NCBI RefSeq assembly: GCF_015477775.1
Contig: NZ_JADLQO010000011.1
Span: forward strand, 1 to 64,000
Source: Nocardia abscessus
GTDB lineage: Bacteria > Actinomycetota > Actinomycetes > Mycobacteriales > Mycobacteriaceae
Length of the DNA: 64,000 bases
Direction of reading: 5' to 3'
Part shown: in pieces, positions 42,094-50,371 of the stretch
Numbering within the stretch: the first letter of the stretch is position 1
How the letters are laid out: every line of letters begins with the position of its first letter
Made by a program: the position numbers and the translations under genes
The notes under the pieces: model-generated
Told to the model about the DNA's origin: nothing
The model's input: only the letters and a program-made list of their open reading frames with translations
Databases searched by the model: none

Positions 42094-43008
42094 GTGCTGG
42101 TGTTCTCCACCTCGGACAAGGGCGGCACCGGGCGATCGGTGACCAGTTGCAACATCGGCTACCGGCTGTGCCGTTCCGGTCTCAACGTCGCCTACGCCGA
42201 CTTCGACCTCGGCTCGCCCACGGCCGGTGCGCTGTTCGAGATCAGCGCGGCCGAACGCGGCGTGCCGCGCGGCGGCGTGCATTCCTACCTGCTCGGCGAG
42301 AGCGGAACCGTGGCCCGTATCGACGTCGGCGCGGCGACCGATCGGCCGGAACTGCGCCGCATCGGTCCCAACTCGGGCAGGCTGGTGCTGCTGCCGGGGG
42401 ACGAGGGCGGCGCCGAATTCCTCACCGACGACGACGCGGTGGTGCAGCGCTGCGCGGAACTGCTGGTGGCGCTGGATCAGGAGTTCCCCGTCGTGATCGT
42501 GGATCTCAGCGCGGGCCGCTCCGCGGCACTGCAGATCGTGCTGCAGGCGACCGCCCTGCCGCAACTGCGCGGGCGCACCGCCCGCTGGTTGATCTTCCAC
42601 CGCTGGACGCGCCAGCACATCCTGGCCGCCGCCGGTCTGGTGTACGGCTCGCACGGATTGCTGAAGGCCGGCGCCGAATGCGGCCACGACCCGGAGGAAC
42701 TGCTCGGCTCGGTGCGATACGTGCGCACCGCGGTGCCCGACGCCAACTGGCACGGAGTCGCTCAGCGCCCGGCGCAGGCGGCGTGGCTGCAAGAGCAGGA
42801 CACCGCGCTGCGGCGGCTGGCCACCGCCAAACGGCTCGGCACGACGGCGGTCCTCGGCTCCACCCCTATCGAGCCGGTGTTGCAGCGGCGCGAACAGCTC
42901 ATCCTCGACGCCGACGTCAACGCCCAAATTGCCAACGAGGCGACCGCGTCGGCCTACACCGAACTGGCTCGCCGACTGGTCGACATCGCCACCTGGGAAA
43001 GGCTGTAG
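42094..43008 (+). CDS. SCO2523-family variant P-loop protein
   Basis: A 304-aa ParA/MinD-like ATPase homologue. The N terminus is MLVFSTSDKGGTGRSVTSCN; the deviant Walker A of ParA proteins (KGGxGKT) appears as KGGTGRS with Arg in place of the second Lys, which is why the family is called variant P-loop. A Walker B-like strand VVIVDLSAG follows. GTG 42094 fits the start of the first beta-strand and has GGGGTGG upstream. It is 10 nt after the SCO2524 gene and 0 nt before the SCO2522 gene. Confidence 0.85.
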   Translation: MLVFSTSDKGGTGRSVTSCNIGYRLCRSGLNVAYADFDLGSPTAGALFEISAAERGVPRGGVHSYLLGESGTVARIDVGAATDRPELRRIGPNSGRLVLLPGDEGGAEFLTDDDAVVQRCAELLVALDQEFPVVIVDLSAGRSAALQIVLQATALPQLRGRTARWLIFHRWTRQHILAAAGLVYGSHGLLKAGAECGHDPEELLGSVRYVRTAVPDANWHGVAQRPAQAAWLQEQDTALRRLATAKRLGTTAVLGSTPIEPVLQRREQLILDADVNAQIANEATASAYTELARRLVDIATWERL

Positions 43009-44019
43009 ATGCGGGATACACAGGGCTACAGCGAGGCGACCGAACAGCCTCGAATCGCTTCGGTCCCGTTGTCGCACTTGTCGATCGAGGTCGGGCACTT
43101 CTACATCAACGACATCACCTCCGATATCGAACGGGTCGGCGCGGAGTTCCGGCGCATCGTCCCTTTGGTGTCGGCCTTCATCGAGTCGGCCAAGGTACAG
43201 TTCGGCCCGAACGCCCGGGTGAGCACCTGCTACCTGATCGACGACTACTTCCAGCCCGACACCGATCCCTCCGTCATCCTTGCCAAGCTGCTGGACGCCG
43301 CCGAGGAGAACGGATTGGTCATCGACTATCTGGCGCGCGAGTCCGGCTGCTGGCGGGCCGCGAAGTTCGTCGACGGCGTGGCGTTCGGCGAGCCGATTCC
43401 GGTGGCGGAGATGGTGGCCGCGCGCATCGTCGCCGAGCCCGCGCCGCCGAGTACCGGGCGCAGGCCGCCGACCGCGGAGTCGGGATGGCTGTGCAACGGG
43501 CGCCGGTCCTCCGAGGACGAACGCGGCCAGGCCATGCGCCAGCGAAACTATCAGCCGCCGGAGGAGTTCGGCCGCCGGGAGCACTCGATCTTCCTCGACG
43601 TGGAATTGTGGAGCAGGCACGTCGTCGACGGGGTGACGGTGCGGCGCTGGTCGTGCCCGTTCCTGGCCGCCGTCTGGCATCTGCTGCGGCTCGGCATGCT
43701 GCGCTACCACGGCGACGCCGTGGTGGACCCGCAACCATGGCGCCGCGAGGATCTCACGCCGCGCCGCTGGCAGGACATACCGCCGGTGGTGCAGCTCAAT
43801 CCGTCCGCCGCGCCGTTCGCCGCCTACAAGACGCTGTCGATGCTGCCCAAGCGGTACATCGGCATCGAGCACGCCGTACGGCTGGTGCTCGACCACCTCG
43901 ATCTCGACGACGACGTGGTCGAGCAGATCATCACTCGTGGCGCCGAGGAGGTTCCGCCGGTTCCGGTGCCGCGCGAGGTCAGCGAACGGCTCTCCCACCT
44001 GCTGCTCGACGGGGCCTGA
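43009..44019 (+). CDS. SCO2522-family protein
   Basis: A 336-aa soluble protein whose ATG directly follows the stop of the P-loop gene. Distinct strings are LSHLSIEVGHFYINDI near residue 22, CYLIDDYFQPDTDP, and WSCPFLAAVWHLLRLG in the second half. No enzyme motif is obvious, though the IDDY stretch and several conserved acidic residues could form an active site. It belongs to the same cassette in many actinobacteria and has no assigned function. Confidence 0.8.
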   Translation: MRDTQGYSEATEQPRIASVPLSHLSIEVGHFYINDITSDIERVGAEFRRIVPLVSAFIESAKVQFGPNARVSTCYLIDDYFQPDTDPSVILAKLLDAAEENGLVIDYLARESGCWRAAKFVDGVAFGEPIPVAEMVAARIVAEPAPPSTGRRPPTAESGWLCNGRRSSEDERGQAMRQRNYQPPEEFGRREHSIFLDVELWSRHVVDGVTVRRWSCPFLAAVWHLLRLGMLRYHGDAVVDPQPWRREDLTPRRWQDIPPVVQLNPSAAPFAAYKTLSMLPKRYIGIEHAVRLVLDHLDLDDDVVEQIITRGAEEVPPVPVPREVSERLSHLLLDGA

Positions 44020-44020
44020 G

Positions 44021-44992
44021 ATGGCCGCGACCACGCCCCTGGTCGTCCTCGGTGAGGTGCGCACCTGCCTGCTGCCCTCGGCGACCGCGCTAACCGGAGC
44101 GGAGGCCTGCGATTTGCTGGCGCTCATGCCGGGCTGCACGGTGCGGTGGCGGGAGCGGCCGGGCACGCTGGCGGTGTCGCCGACCACCGCGGTCGGCGTC
44201 GACTGCGATCTGGCCCTGGGCGAGCAGACCGCGCACATCGTCGGAACCGTGGCGACCAGTGCGGTGCTGTCCGGCGGACGCGTGCTGCAATCCACCGCGC
44301 GCACCCGCGTGGTGCGCGCCGCGGGACGGCGCAGAAAGACTTGGTCGCACTATCTCAGCCAGAAGGGCGTGACCGAGGTCATCGGCCGGATTCCCGAAAG
44401 AGCCACCGCAGGTGCGGCTTTGGCCGAAGGGTACCTCGCCGGGCCGATCGACGCCGACACACTGGACCTGGCCTCGATCAGTGAACGCCTGCTCGCTCGC
44501 CTGCGGGCCGACACCAGGCTGGATCAGAAGCCGCCGGTGCGGGCGGGCGCCACCCGGCTGCGCTGGGTCGCCCGGATCGGGGGTAGTGCGGGTCCCGCGG
44601 CCGCGCTGCACCTGGACGACGCCACTGTCCGGACGGTTCGGATGATCGTGCGCGACGAGGCGGATCTCGACGCGGCGCAACGGTTCTGCGAGGATCTGGC
44701 CGCGCACGACTGGCTGCTGACCGTCGTCGCCGACGCGCTGGCCGAGGCCGACCGCTTCCCCTCGCACAGCAGGGAACGCACCGACATCCTGGCCCCGGTG
44801 CTCGAAGACCTCACCGGACTGTGGATGCCCGGAGCGCACACCCCGGCCTCGATGCGTGCGTTGTGGCGGGAGCTCCAGGTCGATCCCGGCTTGACCCGCC
44901 AGTGGAACACCCTCGTCGCACGGCTGCGCGACCGTATCGCCGTGGCGACCCTGGACGCGCTGCGGCACAAGGCATTCGACGCCGAATGGTAG
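44021..44992 (+). CDS. SCO2521-family protein
   Basis: A 323-aa protein starting 1 nt after the SCO2522-like stop. It opens PLVVLGEVRTCLLPSATALTG and contains RRRKTWSHYLSQKGVTEVI. The Leu-rich start followed by strands suggests a compact alpha/beta domain. It is the last gene of the cassette and converges with the pore-like gene on the other strand, 12 bp away. No function is known. Confidence 0.8.
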   Translation: MAATTPLVVLGEVRTCLLPSATALTGAEACDLLALMPGCTVRWRERPGTLAVSPTTAVGVDCDLALGEQTAHIVGTVATSAVLSGGRVLQSTARTRVVRAAGRRRKTWSHYLSQKGVTEVIGRIPERATAGAALAEGYLAGPIDADTLDLASISERLLARLRADTRLDQKPPVRAGATRLRWVARIGGSAGPAAALHLDDATVRTVRMIVRDEADLDAAQRFCEDLAAHDWLLTVVADALAEADRFPSHSRERTDILAPVLEDLTGLWMPGAHTPASMRALWRELQVDPGLTRQWNTLVARLRDRIAVATLDALRHKAFDAEW

Positions 44993-45004
44993 CGGCCGAT
45001 CCGG

Positions 45005-45832
45005 CTACATCCGGAACCACTTGCGCACCAGCAGGGCGAAGAACACCGACATCGACACGGTGCCCGTCCACGCCTCCACGGCGAACAGCGGCCGGGCGGC
45101 CGGGCGCAGATTCTCGGTGTCACCGGGGCCCAGCGGATTGATGAAGCTGGTCACGCACGTGTAGACGGTGGCGGCCGGTGAGGTGTTCCCACTCAGGGCC
45201 AAAGCGGCGACGGTGAACAGCACCAACTGCACGGCAACCCAGCCGAGCAGCCAGGACGGCCGATAGCCGTGGCCGCACAGCACATACGACAGTTGCCCGG
45301 TCCAGCGCCGCAGGCCCGGCGGCAGCGCGAGCGTGCGGGCCCTGGCCAGGCGCAGACCGCAGCGGTCCTCGGCCTCGTCGTCCTCGTTCATCCGGTACAG
45401 CGCGGCGCCTCTGCGATATGCCAGGGCCGCGTGACCGGGCAGTCGTGCCGCCGAGAGCTGTGCCCCCAACTGCTCGTACTCCTCGGCCAACATGGTGTTC
45501 TGCCGACTGCTCAGCCGCAGCGGACCGCGGAATTCGATCTCCGCGGCCAGCAGCGCCGCCGGGATCGCGCTCGGCACCCGCCAGCCCGCTTCGTCGGGCC
45601 TCGGTTGCCGCGCGGCGGCGTACAGGTGCCGGAACACCAGGGAGTCGGAGTGGCGCCGGGCACTGGGCGGGTCGTAGTCGGCGAGGATCGCCTCGGCATG
45701 CGTGGCGAACTGCTCCAGCGCTTCCTGCTCGGTGCGCCCACCTCGATCGATCTCGGCCGTGTATTCGTCTGCGCGTCGGGTGATCCGGGTCGAGACCGAT
45801 GCGACGAAGGGCGAAATCTCCCCCATGGTCAC
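45005..45832 (-). CDS. Membrane protein with a two-helix pore-like C-terminal module
   Basis: A 275-aa protein. The first 180 residues are helical and soluble. The last 80 have the layout of a two-transmembrane potassium-channel module: TM1 (LLGWVAVQLVLFTVAALAL), a pore-loop-like stretch VYTCVTSFINPLGPGD, and TM2 (AVEAWTGTVSMSVFFALLVRKW). The channel signature TxGYGD appears as NPLGPGD, so the filter is altered and potassium selectivity is doubtful. GTG 45832 overlaps the GNAT stop as GTGA; ATG 45826 is the alternative. It may be a degenerate channel, a ligand sensor or a scaffold. It is convergent with the SCO2521-2524 cassette. Confidence 0.75.
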   Translation of the reverse strand: MTMGEISPFVASVSTRITRRADEYTAEIDRGGRTEQEALEQFATHAEAILADYDPPSARRHSDSLVFRHLYAAARQPRPDEAGWRVPSAIPAALLAAEIEFRGPLRLSSRQNTMLAEEYEQLGAQLSAARLPGHAALAYRRGAALYRMNEDDEAEDRCGLRLARARTLALPPGLRRWTGQLSYVLCGHGYRPSWLLGWVAVQLVLFTVAALALSGNTSPAATVYTCVTSFINPLGPGDTENLRPAARPLFAVEAWTGTVSMSVFFALLVRKWFRM

Positions 45833-46305
45833 GAGTCTAGCGGTCGGCCTCTCAGTCGGTACTCGAAAACGTCCCGGGGCTCACCCGGCCCGAAATACCG
45901 GTCGTCGTGCTCGACGAATTCGAATCCGACTCGCTTGAACAGATTGCTCGCCAGCTGGTTGTCCGGCCGCACGGTCAGATACATCACCTCGGCGCCCACG
46001 GTCCGGCACGTCTGGAGGGTGCGCTTCAGCAGCGCGCGACCGTAGCCTCCGCCTTGGTACCGCTTGGCCACCGCGAACGTGAACAGCAGCGCCCGGCCGG
46101 ATTTCTCCAGCGTCAGCGCGTAACCGATCACCGCGCCGTCCACCTCCGCGACCAGCCACTCGGATCCGTGCAGATCGAACAGCTGGCGCAACATCAGATA
46201 TCGGTACGGCTCGGCGAACACCTCGGCCTCGATGGCCGCGATGTCTTCGATATCGGCGAAGCAGGCCTGCCGGTATTCCGGCTGAGGCGCTGTTGGGATG
46301 TTCAT
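45829..46305 (-). CDS. GNAT-family N-acetyltransferase (RimI-like)
   Basis: A 158-aa acetyltransferase with the acetyl-CoA-binding motif RYQGGGYGRALLKR and strand/helix RPDNQLASNLFKRVGFEFVE, as in RimI-type enzymes. The likely substrate is a protein N terminus or small amine and cannot be specified. The gene starts at ATG 46305 behind AGGGAG and overlaps the pore-like gene by 4 nt, so the two are probably co-translated. Confidence 0.88.
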   Translation of the reverse strand: MNIPTAPQPEYRQACFADIEDIAAIEAEVFAEPYRYLMLRQLFDLHGSEWLVAEVDGAVIGYALTLEKSGRALLFTFAVAKRYQGGGYGRALLKRTLQTCRTVGAEVMYLTVRPDNQLASNLFKRVGFEFVEHDDRYFGPGEPRDVFEYRLRGRPLDS

Positions 46306-46396
46306 GCGCTCCCTACTGCCAGGGCATAGGCCGTACTATTCCAGCTTAGAACACCCATTCCGCAGCGAATTCGCACGTCTGTGGGTTCATACCGCG

Positions 46397-47260
46397 TTAC
46401 GTTACCCCAAGCTTCGTGTTTGCTGATATGTTGCCATCTGTTCGGTGGCGGGGATGTCGATTGGCGTTCGGCAGCAGTGGGTGAGGCTCGCCGGTGAGTG
46501 TGATCAGTGCCTCGGTCACGTCCAGCAGTCCGGCCTTGGTGTAGGTGAGCGTGGTAGGTCCGCCCGCCGAACGTCCGTCCTCGTGGCCGGCATAGGCCCG
46601 TGCGACGGCGATGCCGAACTGTCGTTCGACGAAGGTCGAGGTGGTGTGGCGTATCCAGTGGGCGCTGATTCCGAGCGCCGCCGCCCACGGGACGAGATGT
46701 CTGAATCGCGTGAACAGATAGTCCAGCCGTCGTCGCCCTGCAGATCTTCCGTCTCGGTAGCGAAGGATTCGCCCAGTGGTCTCTGGTCCGCTCCGGGCTT
46801 CGACGTGGTCGAGGATGCGCTGCATCAGGGTGGGGGAGATCGGTTGCCACCGTATCGTGCCTCCCTTCTCTCGGAGTCGAACCAGGCAGTCTGCGATGTC
46901 GAGGTCGTCGATGGAAAGGCGAATCAAACCGTCACGGCGGCAGTCGGTTTCGATGAGCAGCCGCAAGATCAACGCGTCGAGCGGACGGTCGTTTCCGGTC
47001 GTAGAGGCGATGCGTCCGAGGTTGTGGACTTGCTCGGGCGACAGTGGTGCCGTGAACTGGATTAGGGCCGTGGTTTGGTCACTTTGGCGGCGGGGTTGTC
47101 GGATGGGTGGATGGTCCTGTCGTTCTCGGCGTGGCGATACAGGCGCCTGATCGCGGAAACCGTGGTGGCCGCCGCGCCGCGGCCACCACGGGATAAACGC
47201 CAGCCGTCCGTACGAGCGCGGGCCTGGTTCGCTCGCAGCCCGGATGCCGTATGCCGGATG
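46397..47260 (-). pseudogene. Tyrosine recombinase (integrase), frameshifted
   Basis: Two reading frames together give an actinobacterial tyrosine integrase. The core-binding part is read in one frame (LRANQARARTDGW, then TTVSAIRRLYRHAEND, ending KVTKPRP-stop near 47065). The catalytic part continues in another (APLSPEQVHNLGRIASTTGN to the stop at 46397). Catalytic elements in the second part are the Arg of CRRDGLIRL, HWIRHTT, YAGHEDG and the Tyr of LTYTKAG. A single-base indel near 47063-47068 separates them. The N-terminal boundary is approximate. It marks the left edge of the scarred accessory region. The alternative is a sequencing error in an intact gene. Confidence 0.75.
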
Positions 47261-47464
47261 GCACAGGTTCGTCTGCACCCCCGGGACTGTGCGAAACATC
47301 AATTGGGGATGGGGTACGTAGTGGCTGATAAGTCCGTGGTGTCCCGGGTTGATGCGCTGCCGCGGCTCAGCAGGGACCGCCAACTGGGGCCACTTGACCC
47401 CCAGCTGTCCCGGGCTCACGGGCAGCGAAGCCGAGATCAAGCCGAAACACATCACAAAGCCGAT

Positions 47465-48304
47465 ATGGATCGGGAACGAGAACGCCACGACGACGACACC
47501 CGACGTGCGCACGAGGTGGCCCTCCGTGACCGCTACACAGCTATCGCTGCTCAGTTAGCACACGACTCCCCGGCCATCCGCCAGGCAGGGGTGTACGCAC
47601 TGTCTGCGCTCGCCGACGATTGGCATGCCTTCGGCGAAGACCAGGAGCGTCAAGTCTGTATCGACCTCTTGCAGTGGTACTTAAGAGTTCCGTTCCCGGG
47701 ACCGGACGACTCCGCAAAGCCCGATCTGCCAGAGCGTGAGATACGCCAAACCATTGTCGGCATCATCACTGAGCGCCGACATCGACCTCTGGATGACCCG
47801 AGGTCGTGGGCATCTAATCTCATAAGCCTGAAACAGGTATCGCTGCCGCGCTGTCGTCTCCATGTCAACTTTCCCGATACCGACCTGACAGGGGCGGATC
47901 TGACAGGCGCGGACCTGAGTGAGACGAACCTGGTAGGCGCGAATCTCAGCGAGGCGACTCTGGCAGGCGCGGATCTGACCTACGCGAACCTGTATAGCGC
48001 GAAGCTGACACGCGCAGACTTCACGCACGCGAATCTGGCAGGCGCGGATCTGACCTACGCGAACTTGCACGGCGCGAAACTGGCAGGCGCTGACGTGAGT
48101 CGGGCATATCTCCATCGTGCGGATTTGACCGCGGTGGATCTGGCTGGCACGGACCTGTCTGAGGCGTACCTTGCCGATGCAAACTTGGTCAGCGTTTTGA
48201 ACTCAGAATCAGCGATTTGGCCAGACGGACTTATGGTGCCGATAGAACCAACCTCGGTTCCAGGACCCATGTCCGTCGCCGTGGAAGACAATCCCTCGGA
48301 ATAG
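47465..48304 (+). CDS. Pentapeptide-repeat protein
   Basis: A 279-aa protein. An N-terminal charged helix (MDRERERHDDDTRRAHEVAL) is followed by RYTAIAAQLAHDSPAIRQAGVYAL and DDWHAFGEDQERQVCIDLL, then about 25 pentapeptide repeats of the A(D/N)LxG type (TGADLTGADLSETNLVGANL) that build a right-handed quadrilateral beta-helix. Relatives often have membrane helices before this region. Here the upstream frame is open to 47075 but lacks a convincing membrane segment and overlaps the integrase remnant, so the N terminus may have been cut by the insertion. The true start is uncertain. Confidence 0.75.
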   Translation: MDRERERHDDDTRRAHEVALRDRYTAIAAQLAHDSPAIRQAGVYALSALADDWHAFGEDQERQVCIDLLQWYLRVPFPGPDDSAKPDLPEREIRQTIVGIITERRHRPLDDPRSWASNLISLKQVSLPRCRLHVNFPDTDLTGADLTGADLSETNLVGANLSEATLAGADLTYANLYSAKLTRADFTHANLAGADLTYANLHGAKLAGADVSRAYLHRADLTAVDLAGTDLSEAYLADANLVSVLNSESAIWPDGLMVPIEPTSVPGPMSVAVEDNPSE

Positions 48305-48585
48305 GTCTGCTGGTAGCTGGCTACCCGGTTATCTACACCGGCACGATCCGCGGCACACCGGGTTGCCCAGGGCTTATCAGATGGACCGACCTCACGAGGC
48401 AGGTCACTGGACCGATCGACGGGGTCGCGTCAGTACCTGTGCTGTACTCGTGTGGGTCCAGAGATGGAGTCGTTCTTCAAGGGCACCGACGACTTCGGTG
48501 ACCCGATGGGTGGCACCGTTGGAGAACGACGTTCCGCGCACCGACCACGGACTCCTTGGCTACGGTTGTGAACCTGGGCATCAGT

Positions 48586-48638
48586 TGATCGCGAATCCGA
48601 CACCACCTCTGAGACGGCGATTCGTGTGATCGCGAATC
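48586..48638. repeat. Short direct repeat in a gene-free stretch
   Basis: TGATCGCGAATC occurs at 48586-48597 and exactly again at 48627-48638, each followed by a similar (G)GACACCA or GACACCA string. The 415-bp gap 48305-48719 otherwise shows no gene. The repeat may be the trace of a mobile-element end; no inverted partner was seen. Confidence 0.4.
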
Positions 48639-48719
48639 TGGACACCAGTGTTCGGCCGACGGGGCAGTGTGTTTGGTCGTGGCGGTAGAGTCGAGGTGAT
48701 GGAGGTAGGGAGTCCGGGT

Positions 48720-49265
48720 GTGAGCGTGCCGACCGACGCGCTGTTCATCGGGGGCCGGTCGGGTGTTGGAAAAAGTAGTGTCGGTCTCGAGGTTCACGCT
48801 CAGTTGTCCGCTGCGGGAGCGCGTCACTGCCTGATCGAGGGCGACTTCCTTGATATGGCGTATCCGCCGACATGGGAGCATGGGCTCGCGGAACGGAACC
48901 TGGCCGGTATGTGGGCCAACTATCGTGCGCTCGGGTATCGACGAATGATCTACACCAACACGGCTAGCGTCTTGGATGAGGTTGTCGATCAGCTGACCGC
49001 GGCCATGGGTGATAGCCCCACTATCGTCGGTATCCTGCTGACCTGCACAGACGAGACTGCTCGCCAGCGACTTTCCCAGCGGGAGATAGGTTCTGTTCTG
49101 GACGCGCATCTCGAACGCAGTGCGGTTATGGCCCACCGACTGGATATCGGGTGTCGACCGGGCGTCCATCGAGTCGTGACCGATGGGCGCGGGATTGCCG
49201 AGATCGCGGCGGAGATCATTCGACTCTCGGGCTGGCTACCGGTCGAGTCACCCAGGGTCTGCTGA
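48720..49265 (+). CDS. P-loop kinase-like nucleotide-binding protein
   Basis: A 181-aa small P-loop protein opening SVPTDALFIGGRSGVGKSSV with a classical Walker A (GRSGVGKS). An EGDFLD acidic strand follows where nucleoside and shikimate-type kinases bind substrate. A lid-like RQRLSQREIGS and C-terminal IAEIAAEIIRLSGWL complete the fold. GTG 48720 is preferred since AGGGAG is well placed; ATG 48699 would add seven residues. It probably phosphorylates a small molecule; relatives in actinobacteria are annotated only as AAA-family or kinase-like. Confidence 0.8.
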   Translation: MSVPTDALFIGGRSGVGKSSVGLEVHAQLSAAGARHCLIEGDFLDMAYPPTWEHGLAERNLAGMWANYRALGYRRMIYTNTASVLDEVVDQLTAAMGDSPTIVGILLTCTDETARQRLSQREIGSVLDAHLERSAVMAHRLDIGCRPGVHRVVTDGRGIAEIAAEIIRLSGWLPVESPRVC

Positions 49266-49825
49266 TTCGGGCGGTCTCCTTCTGCGGATTTTCCGAAGCT
49301 TCGCGCTCGGCCCTGTCGGGGCGCGACCTAGGGCGCGATCACCAGCAGGGCGATGACTTCGCCGTTGGGGCGCTGGTATCGGCGGATGCTGGTGTGGACG
49401 AGTTCGATGCGGCAAGTGGCCGGCGTATTCCTCGCCCGCCAACCGCGCCTACGCTCGAGCGCGGCATCCCCGCCACGATCCGGTCCCGGCAGATCAAGTC
49501 GGACACCGCCACAACCAAAATCGAAGGCATCGACCGCACCTTGGAGTGCCTGCGCTACAAACGATCCGACACGCAGCGACTGGCCCGGATAACCCAAAAC
49601 GTCAGCCTGGGGTTCCCCCACGCGCAGGCCATCCTCGAAAGGGACCACGCTGCCCGACGGTCGCACACCGGGAGATGGCGCCGCGCGTGCTCGCGCAGAT
49701 CCTCGGCCAGTGCGTTCGCGTCCCGATACTTCTTGGCCCATGACGACGGCCTCAGTGTGGGCGTGGTCCAGTAGACGATGTAGATGCCGCGGGTGAGTGC
49801 GGCAGGTTGCATGTACTGGAACCGG
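49266..49825. other. Scrambled stretch without a supported gene
   Basis: Several overlapping frames are open on both strands in these 560 bp, but none has a start, ribosome site and recognisable family together. One minus-strand frame ends CRIELVHTSIRRYQRPNGEV, which could be the tail of a decayed protein. It lies between the intact kinase-like gene and a NACHT NTPase remnant and is best read as decayed mobile DNA. Confidence 0.4.
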
Positions 49826-50160
49826 TGAGCCCGAAACCAGCAGCCAGCTGAGCACCTCGATCATCGGTCCGGGTACCAGGCCGTTGACGTCGGCGCCCAG
49901 AACCGAGATCAGCCGCTGACCTGTCACGCCACGGCGCGCGAGATACGCCGCCGCAAGGAACTCCGCGTAGGGCTGGTGGACGAAGGCCACCCTGCCCCGC
50001 CCGCTGGCCGCGAACAGCGCTGTGTCGAGCACCTCGCGAAATTCGGCGACGGTCAGCACGGACCCGGACAGGCCGGGTTCGGTCTGCGCTGGCACAGAAC
50101 TCACAGCGAGCTCGGATGCGTTGACGCCCTCGCCAATTACGCGGCGCGCCGACCAGTCCT
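49826..50160 (-). pseudogene. NACHT-type STAND NTPase, C-terminal fragment
   Basis: A minus-strand frame reads DWSARRVIGEGVNASELAV, then FREVLDTALFAASGRGRVAFVHQPYAEFLAAAYL, and ends near MIEVLSWLLVSGS. The FVHQPYAEFLAAAYL string is the winged-helix end of NACHT-type NTPases common in actinobacteria, many of which act in phage defence. The upstream ATPase part is missing: the frame meets an IS5-family transposase fragment at 50161. The downstream part loses similarity near 49826. It is a remnant. Confidence 0.6.
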
Positions 50161-50345
50161 GTAATCACGGCCGCGCGGGCGGACGACCACCGGCGTTCGG
50201 ACGTGAGATCTACCGGCACCGCAACACCATCGAATGCGGCATCAACCGACTCAAAAAACACCGTGCCGTCGCCACCGGCTACGAGAAACTCGCCAACCGC
50301 TACCTCGCCGTCATCCAGATCGCCGCCATCGACCAATGGCTATGA
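50161..50345 (+). mobile_element. IS5-family transposase C-terminal fragment
   Basis: About 60 residues read RAGGRPPAFGREIYRHRNTIE, then CGINRLKKHRAVATGYEKLA, ending IDQWL-stop. This is the C-terminal DDE-transposase end of IS5/IS427-type elements, with the catalytic Glu in RNTIECG. The rest of the transposase and its terminal repeats are absent. It abuts the truncated NACHT fragment and was probably responsible for its disruption. Confidence 0.7.
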
Positions 50346-50371
50346 CCTCGCCATCTACTTCGAGACACTGC

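Noticed and set aside
47880..48180. Short tandem repeats resembling a repeat array
   Set aside because: They are the coding repeats of the pentapeptide-repeat protein and stay in frame with the A(D/N)LxG pattern; no spacers as in CRISPR.
49328..50104. A 258-aa minus-strand protein
   Set aside because: Only the first third resembles a NACHT NTPase tail; the rest is low-complexity shadow sequence, so it was called as a truncated remnant.
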